Source: Candidatus Delongbacteria bacterium (GTDB lineage: Bacteria > UBA4055). Taken from it: a stretch of DNA of 10,527 nt. Both the position numbers and the translations under genes were made by a program. Positions 7,067 through 10,527 of this stretch are shown here, piece by piece. The stretch covers positions 1 to 10,527 of the forward strand of contig JAFGVM010000069.1 of assembly GCA_016937995.1 (NCBI GenBank). Direction: 5' to 3'. How positions within the stretch are numbered: the first letter of the stretch is position 1; every line of letters begins with the position of its first letter. The notes under the pieces were generated by a model. That model ran no database searches. It was not told the DNA's origin and was given only the letters and a program-made list of their open reading frames with translations.

Positions 7067-8809
7067 TTACATATCAGATAAATTTTTCCCGACATTTTCT
7101 TTAAGAACGCTTTCGAACAGGTAAATAAACTCAACGAGATTTTCAAACAGCTTCTTACTGTATTCCGGCTCGCCATTACGGGTTTGCTGTCTGTCTTTAT
7201 AATGAACAGCTATTTCTCCAGCAAGAAATGTGACGAGCCTCTGAGAAATTTTTGATTCGCCTTTCTTGGTTTTTTGCACTCTCTGTTCAAAATCAGAATG
7301 TTTTCTGTATATTATCACATCATTGCCGATAAGCTGAGATCGTAGCTGAATGTCATTTTCATCAACAGGCGGTTCTGTATCAACTATCTTTATATTGAAA
7401 CCGCTCTTTTTTCTTTCTTTTCCTTTGAATTCAGAATCATCGAACAGACTTTCTTCGCCGTTTACAGGAAATTTATCGCCTTCTTTATTTCCGCCTCCGA
7501 TTTCATCACCTTCCTGACCGCTCGGTCCTGCTCCCGCACCTTTTTCTTCATTTTCCCTGCTGTTTCCTTCCTCTTCAATATCATAATCTTTGCTTCCGGT
7601 GCCTATCCCTCCCAGACCTTCTTCCAACGACTGACCGCTTGTACCTTTACCCAGATTTAAATCATTTCCTTTCAGGAATTGTGTTCTGAAATTCATTGAA
7701 TCTTTTCTTGCCAGTTTAGACAATGCTTTATTCAGTTTATTCTCCAAAGCTTCGTAGTGCTTGTCCTCACTTTCCTTGTTGACTTCCTTTATGACATCGA
7801 GAATTAATGGTTCGAGTTCGATCAATTCATAAAACAGAGCTTTTGAGCGGTCGTTATTTTTAAAATCATTCCTCGCTATTGTAGGTTCAAGGAAATCCGA
7901 AAGATCTATGTAGCCTGTCATGTTGGGATGTCCCCAAATATCGTTCTTATGTTTAGATACAAACATGCGGACTTCTTTTATCTCGGCAATTCTCCTGCCT
8001 TTTGTAATAAATACCGGCGGTTTGTTAATTGTCTTTCCTTTGGTAACTTTCAAATATATTTTTACCGGCAGGATCGAACTGAATTTGACAAGTCTTCTGT
8101 TTTTATTTCCCTTTATGAATTTGAACTCATGCAATGTATCGGAGTATTCCTCACCCTCATAGATGCCGTAATCAAACGGAAGGCACAAAAACTCCGATCC
8201 TGTTTCTTCTTTTATCAGCTTTATTTCAAGATTCTTTCTGCTTAAGAGTAATTCAAAGTGTTTTTCAATTTCTGTTTTTATTTCATCAAAATCGATCTGC
8301 TTCCACATTGTTCTGTCAAAAGACTTTAAAATGATCTTTGTCCCTGACTGCCCTTTGTAATTAATAAGCCTAGGATCCTGAAATGAAACATCTTCCTGAT
8401 GATCTGTATCAAATTGTTTTCTGTTGATAGTTATTGTTTTAGCTTTCGAATCACCTTTATACTTGGATATGATCTTTAATTCTTTACACGCGGCCATAAA
8501 CGAATAAATCCCGTAACCGAACTGACCGTTTGTCCAAGGCTGGGCTTTTTTGTCAGAATTTCCGATTTCTTGAACGACTTTGTTAAAATTTGATATACCT
8601 GCACAATTATCTTCAATTTCCACAGAATCTTTCTTAACTTTCAAAGTTATCCTGATCATTTTTTTATAAGAATCTGATCCCGGATCAAAATACTCTTCAG
8701 CACTGTCTATAGAATTATCAATGTATTCCATGAAAATACGGTTTGTGTCGTTGTATAAAGTAGCAATAGAAGGTATGATCCGCGGTGAAATATGTAATTT
8801 GATCGTCAT
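7067..8809 (-). CDS. GHKL-fold ATPase (Hsp90/MutL/MORC-like), probable defence-associated
   Basis: The 580-residue protein opens with a Bergerat-fold ATPase. The N-box is EYIDNSIDSAEE (28-39) with Glu28 as likely catalytic base and Asn32 as Mg ligand. The G1 box is DNCAGI (67-72), the G2 loop is NGQFGYG (94-100), and the beta-strand SGTKIIL follows (155-161). A second domain (about 240-330) includes VFITKGRRIAEI (266-277), whose Lys may reach the ATP as in MutL/Hsp90. Residues 383-465 form a Gly/Glu/Asp-rich, probably disordered linker. The conserved-looking C-terminal part (about 470-580) has IIYRKHSDFEQR. MORC-like ATPases of this build occur with restriction-modification genes (the 'paraMORC' group), which fits here, but the exact family is uncertain and no nuclease domain is visible. 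AAAGGA (complement of 8818-8823) supports the start. A weak promoter (TTGTTA, 18 bases, TAATTA) may lie at 8847-8876. Confidence 0.88.
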   Translation of the reverse strand: MTIKLHISPRIIPSIATLYNDTNRIFMEYIDNSIDSAEEYFDPGSDSYKKMIRITLKVKKDSVEIEDNCAGISNFNKVVQEIGNSDKKAQPWTNGQFGYGIYSFMAACKELKIISKYKGDSKAKTITINRKQFDTDHQEDVSFQDPRLINYKGQSGTKIILKSFDRTMWKQIDFDEIKTEIEKHFELLLSRKNLEIKLIKEETGSEFLCLPFDYGIYEGEEYSDTLHEFKFIKGNKNRRLVKFSSILPVKIYLKVTKGKTINKPPVFITKGRRIAEIKEVRMFVSKHKNDIWGHPNMTGYIDLSDFLEPTIARNDFKNNDRSKALFYELIELEPLILDVIKEVNKESEDKHYEALENKLNKALSKLARKDSMNFRTQFLKGNDLNLGKGTSGQSLEEGLGGIGTGSKDYDIEEEGNSRENEEKGAGAGPSGQEGDEIGGGNKEGDKFPVNGEESLFDDSEFKGKERKKSGFNIKIVDTEPPVDENDIQLRSQLIGNDVIIYRKHSDFEQRVQKTKKGESKISQRLVTFLAGEIAVHYKDRQQTRNGEPEYSKKLFENLVEFIYLFESVLKENVGKNLSDM

Positions 8810-9135
8810 AACAGAATCCTTTTATATAATGCTCTGTTCACCATTGTAATTAGCTTAAAAAAAGATAAAATAACAACTAAATTTTTAATTTCAGTCTTCC
8901 GATTTTAGCGGATAACTCAAAACCATATTGCGCATATCCGCAAAATGGTCCAATACTTATAGCTACCTGGGGACAATTTGTACCCATGTAGGTATATCAA
9001 TTCTGTATATGTACAAAGGACTGCGGTGGAATCTTATTGAAATCAGAACTGATATCTAAAGGTCTTTCATACTTTTTTGTGCCGTCGAATATCTTATCAG
9101 CATATTTAGGCTTAATTGACAATAATACTTTCATT
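8810..9135. other. Gap between ATPase and RhuM genes, mostly decayed coding sequence
   Basis: This 326-base gap is not empty. Its right part (8997-9134) is the ASCH remnant, annotated separately. To the left, the same minus-strand frame stays open for a further 36 codons after an ATG at 8985-8987, down to a TAG at 8877-8879, giving a peptide with NCPQVAISIGPFCGYAQYGF that I do not recognise. This stretch is less AT-rich than true intergenic DNA here, which hints at former coding sequence. A GCGGAT/ATCCGC inverted repeat lies at 8908-8913 and 8936-8941. The last 68 bases before the ATPase start hold its leader. Confidence 0.5.
8997..9134 (-). pseudogene. ASCH-domain protein gene with internal deletion (remnant)
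   Basis: A 45-codon minus-strand frame begins one base after the RhuM stop. Its first part, MKVLLSIKPKYADKIFDGTK, is the N-terminus of a family of about 110-130-residue ASCH (PUA-like, RNA-binding) proteins, where 'LLSIKPxYAxKIFxGxKxYExRK' is typical. Its second part, RPLDISSDFNKIPPQSFVHI, looks like the C-terminus of the same family ('PxxL..F....PPQSFxYI'). About 70 central residues that would form most of the beta-barrel are missing, joined in frame after Lys-Tyr-Glu. The simplest reading is an in-frame internal deletion, so the product is unlikely to fold. The one-base spacing shows the intact ancestor was part of the RhuM operon. The alternative, a genuine microprotein, cannot be excluded. 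The family match is from memory. Confidence 0.7.
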
Positions 9136-10203
9136 TCATTTCCCGTACTTAGCCCGTTCCTCCATCAATAGTCTAAGATGATCATCGAAATCCGACTTGT
9201 AATAGTGATCCTGCTTTTCTTTGAATTTAGCGAACTCTTTCTCCGCAAGCTCTATAGCCAGCTCATGGGTTACTTTTCCGGCATCGGACAATATGTCTTT
9301 TTCATTGAATTTCAAGAAACTGTCAAGTTTTTCCTTCCAGTCTTTCATATACATAAGTTTGCGGTTCTTTGCCTGAAATTCTGCATAGTTCAAATACAGT
9401 TCCACGATCCTGTTCAGGCTGTCGAGTTCATCTTCGTTCAGGTAATTTTTCGCTATACTTACATCCGCTTTACGGATCGCTCCGCCCTGTGAATTTTTCC
9501 AGTTCGTAAGTCCCATATTCTCTTTTTTGCTGTCAGCTCTTTCAGATATGATCTCCGCAGCGGTCTTTCCTGTAATCGCCCAATGTAACTTATTCTGAAC
9601 ATGAGCAAAAAATTCCTGAGTTTCTTCGCTGTCCTTATCGTAATCGGTGCTGCACTGGGCGTAAATGTCAGTGATCTTTTGATAGAACCTTCTCTCGCTT
9701 GATCTGATATCTCTGATTCTGGCAAGCTGCTCTTCGAAATAATCTTTACCGAATACATACTGCGGGTTTTTCAGGCGTTCGTCGTCCATAGTAAAACCCT
9801 TGATGATATACTCTTTCAGCCTTTCTGTCGCCCAAATTCTGAATTGAGTCGCCTGTTTAGAGTTTACGCGATATCCGACAGAGATTATAGCATCAAGGTT
9901 ATAGAATTTTGTTGAATATTTTTTCCCGTCACTGGCAGTATGTTCCAAAATGGAACTAACTGAATCTTCTTTAAGCTCCTGATCCTGAAAAATATTCTTC
10001 AGATGCTTTGTAATTGCAGGTCTTTGAACTCCGAAAAGTTCAGCTATCTTAGCCTGTGTTAGCCAAAGATTTTCATCCCTTAAGAAAACTTCCACTTTTA
10101 CCTTTCCGCTGGGTGATGAATATATCATCAGCTTCGTAAACGAATTTTCCGCTATCATATTTTTTTTCTTTTTCATCTCATTTCCCATCTTTACTTCCCT
10201 CAT
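9136..10203 (-). CDS. rhuM: RhuM-family protein (virulence RhuM / defence-island associated)
   Basis: The 355-residue frame matches RhuM-type proteins over its whole length. An N-terminal strand pair (SSPSGKVKVEVFL, 29-41) precedes a helix-turn-helix WLTQAKIAELFGVQRPAITK (47-66). The family block YNLDAIISVGYRVNSKQATQFR (101-122) and WATERLKEYIIKGF (124-137) follow. The C-terminal half has FFAHVQNKLHWAITGKTAAEII (198-219), MGLTNWK (230-236) and a helical end (about 253-330). RhuM was named from a Salmonella pathogenicity island; homologues are common beside type I restriction genes and phages. The biochemical role is unknown, and DNA binding is inferred from the helix-turn-helix. The start is ambiguous: the first ATG (10203) has a poor ribosome binding site, while Met6 (10188) is preceded by GAGGGAAG, so a 350-residue product is likely. 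It heads the unit with the ASCH remnant and the GHKL ATPase. Confidence 0.9.
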   Translation of the reverse strand: MREVKMGNEMKKKKNMIAENSFTKLMIYSSPSGKVKVEVFLRDENLWLTQAKIAELFGVQRPAITKHLKNIFQDQELKEDSVSSILEHTASDGKKYSTKFYNLDAIISVGYRVNSKQATQFRIWATERLKEYIIKGFTMDDERLKNPQYVFGKDYFEEQLARIRDIRSSERRFYQKITDIYAQCSTDYDKDSEETQEFFAHVQNKLHWAITGKTAAEIISERADSKKENMGLTNWKNSQGGAIRKADVSIAKNYLNEDELDSLNRIVELYLNYAEFQAKNRKLMYMKDWKEKLDSFLKFNEKDILSDAGKVTHELAIELAEKEFAKFKEKQDHYYKSDFDDHLRLLMEERAKYGK

Positions 10204-10205
10204 GT

Positions 10206-10264
10206 TAAATTTACTCTTTTACGCTACTAAGAGCAAGATAACATTAGCTAACGGTCAAATAGTG
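10206..10264. repeat. Direct repeat, right copy, covering the RhuM gene leader
   Basis: This is the partner of 6994-7050, starting within three bases of the RhuM gene's first ATG. It keeps the CTCTT / AAGAG inverted repeat with an unlike 8-base centre, and ends in AAATAGTG as the left copy does. Read on the minus strand it contains TGTTATCTTGCT (complement of 10232-10243), a possible -10 region 28 bases before the start codon, so the repeat may carry the promoter of the unit. Confidence 0.65.
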
Positions 10265-10275
10265 ACCTTTTGATA

Positions 10276-10316
10276 AAAAAAGTCATACTGAGCGGAGTCG
10301 AAGTATAGACTTTTTT
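10276..10316. repeat. Dispersed-type hairpin, possible bidirectional terminator
   Basis: AAAAAAGTC (10276-10284) pairs with GACTTTTTT (10308-10316), and ATACT (10285-10289) with AGTAT (10302-10306). One A (10307) is bulged, and the 12-base loop contains GAGCGGAGTCGA. The 'CATACTGAGCGGAGTCGAAGTAT' type of element turns up between genes in many environmental genomes, so it is likely a dispersed repeat. The A/T-rich outer stem could end transcription from either side. Confidence 0.6.
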
Positions 10317-10380
10317 AATTTAGAAATTAGAAGTCAGAGGTAATTCTCCATTTTCCTTTGCTTTTATACTCTTTTGATTT

Positions 10381-10414
10381 CAATTATTAATTATTCATTG
10401 TTAATTATTAATTG
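10381..10414. repeat. 34-bp AT-rich imperfect inverted repeat
   Basis: CAATTATTAATTA (10381-10393) and TAATTATTAATTG (10402-10414) are reverse complements at 12 of 13 positions, around an eight-base centre TTCATTGT. Both arms are built from ATTA units. No role is evident; similar blocks often sit beside short tandem repeats in related genomes. Confidence 0.6.
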
Positions 10415-10450
10415 CTTTTCCATCCCAAACTACGCGAATCCATGAGCCAC

Positions 10451-10527
10451 CTCATACCTCATACCTCATACCTCATACCTCATACTTCATACTTCATACT
10501 TCATACTTCATACTTCATACTTCATAC
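10451..10527. repeat. Heptamer tandem repeat, 11 units, running off the window
   Basis: Five perfect copies of CTCATAC (10451-10485) are followed by six perfect copies of TTCATAC (10486-10527), and the array continues past the right edge. The two block types differ by one base. The period is seven, so it is a minisatellite-like array and not a CRISPR. No promoter or coding role is visible; copy number is likely variable between strains. Confidence 0.95.

Larger units (their letters stand above)
10204..10450. other. Gene-free, repeat-rich region upstream of the RhuM gene
   Basis: No open frame of note is seen on either strand. The region holds, in order, the right copy of the direct repeat (which includes the RhuM leader), a small GGTCA/TGACC stem (10253-10267), a 14-bp hairpin (10276-10316), an AT-rich 34-bp inverted repeat (10381-10414), and a short unremarkable stretch leading into the heptamer array. 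It looks like a landing place for dispersed repeats rather than former genes. Confidence 0.6.

Noticed and set aside
7928-8245. Plus-strand open frames opposite the ATPase gene
   Set aside because: Antisense shadows of a gene with intact GHKL motifs; no start signals.
10253-10270. GGTCA/TGACC stem followed by TTTT as a terminator
   Set aside because: Five-base stem and short T run, overlapping the direct repeat and likely RhuM promoter; too weak to call.
10451-10527. Possible CRISPR array
   Set aside because: Units are seven bases long and contiguous, with no spacers; it is a simple tandem repeat.

Overview
The window looks like an AT-rich bacterial chromosome segment with four recognisable housekeeping/signalling genes on the left and a small defence-type block on the right. 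The low GC, the AUA/AGA-rich codon use, the giant cyclase-ATPase-TPR protein and the style of the intergenic repeats fit an uncultured lineage of the Bacteroidetes/FCB neighbourhood (Cloacimonadota, Delongbacteria or similar). That assignment is inference with low confidence.

Layout, left to right. (1) Bases 2-187 are the 3' end of a plus-strand type I restriction subunit gene (hsdR); the rest of that system lies outside the window. (2) Bases 188-451 carry a cluster of four hairpins that looks like a dispersed repeat. (3) On the minus strand follow a 222-residue lipoprotein (452-1120) and, upstream of it, a 1334-residue protein (1208-5212) with two class III nucleotide cyclase domains, a STAND/AAA-type ATPase and eight TPRs spaced exactly 40 residues apart. 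This is the architecture of animal soluble adenylyl cyclase. (4) A roughly 200-base divergent promoter region with a strong dyad separates it from a plus-strand PadR regulator (5412-5813), which overlaps an FMN-dependent nitronate monooxygenase-like oxidoreductase (5791-6882). That pair ends in two consecutive hairpins, the second a classic terminator.

(5) The right third is a minus-strand unit: a RhuM-family protein (9136-10203), a 45-codon remnant of an ASCH-domain gene starting one base after it (8997-9134), and a GHKL (Hsp90/MutL/MORC-type) ATPase (7067-8809). The unit is bracketed almost to the base by an imperfect direct repeat of about 57 bp (6994-7050 and 10206-10264) with a conserved inverted repeat inside. 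This suggests a movable or exchangeable cassette, or a duplicated promoter/leader. (6) The right end (10265-10527) is gene-free and dense in repeats: a 14-bp hairpin of a dispersed type, a 34-bp AT-rich inverted repeat, and an 11-unit heptamer array running off the edge.

The best candidate for an undescribed system is the bracketed RhuM + (ASCH) + GHKL ATPase unit near a type I restriction locus. The second point of interest is the bacterial soluble-adenylyl-cyclase-like protein, whose second cyclase domain keeps the class IIIb Thr and the catalytic Asn/Arg while the first keeps the two metal-binding Asp residues.
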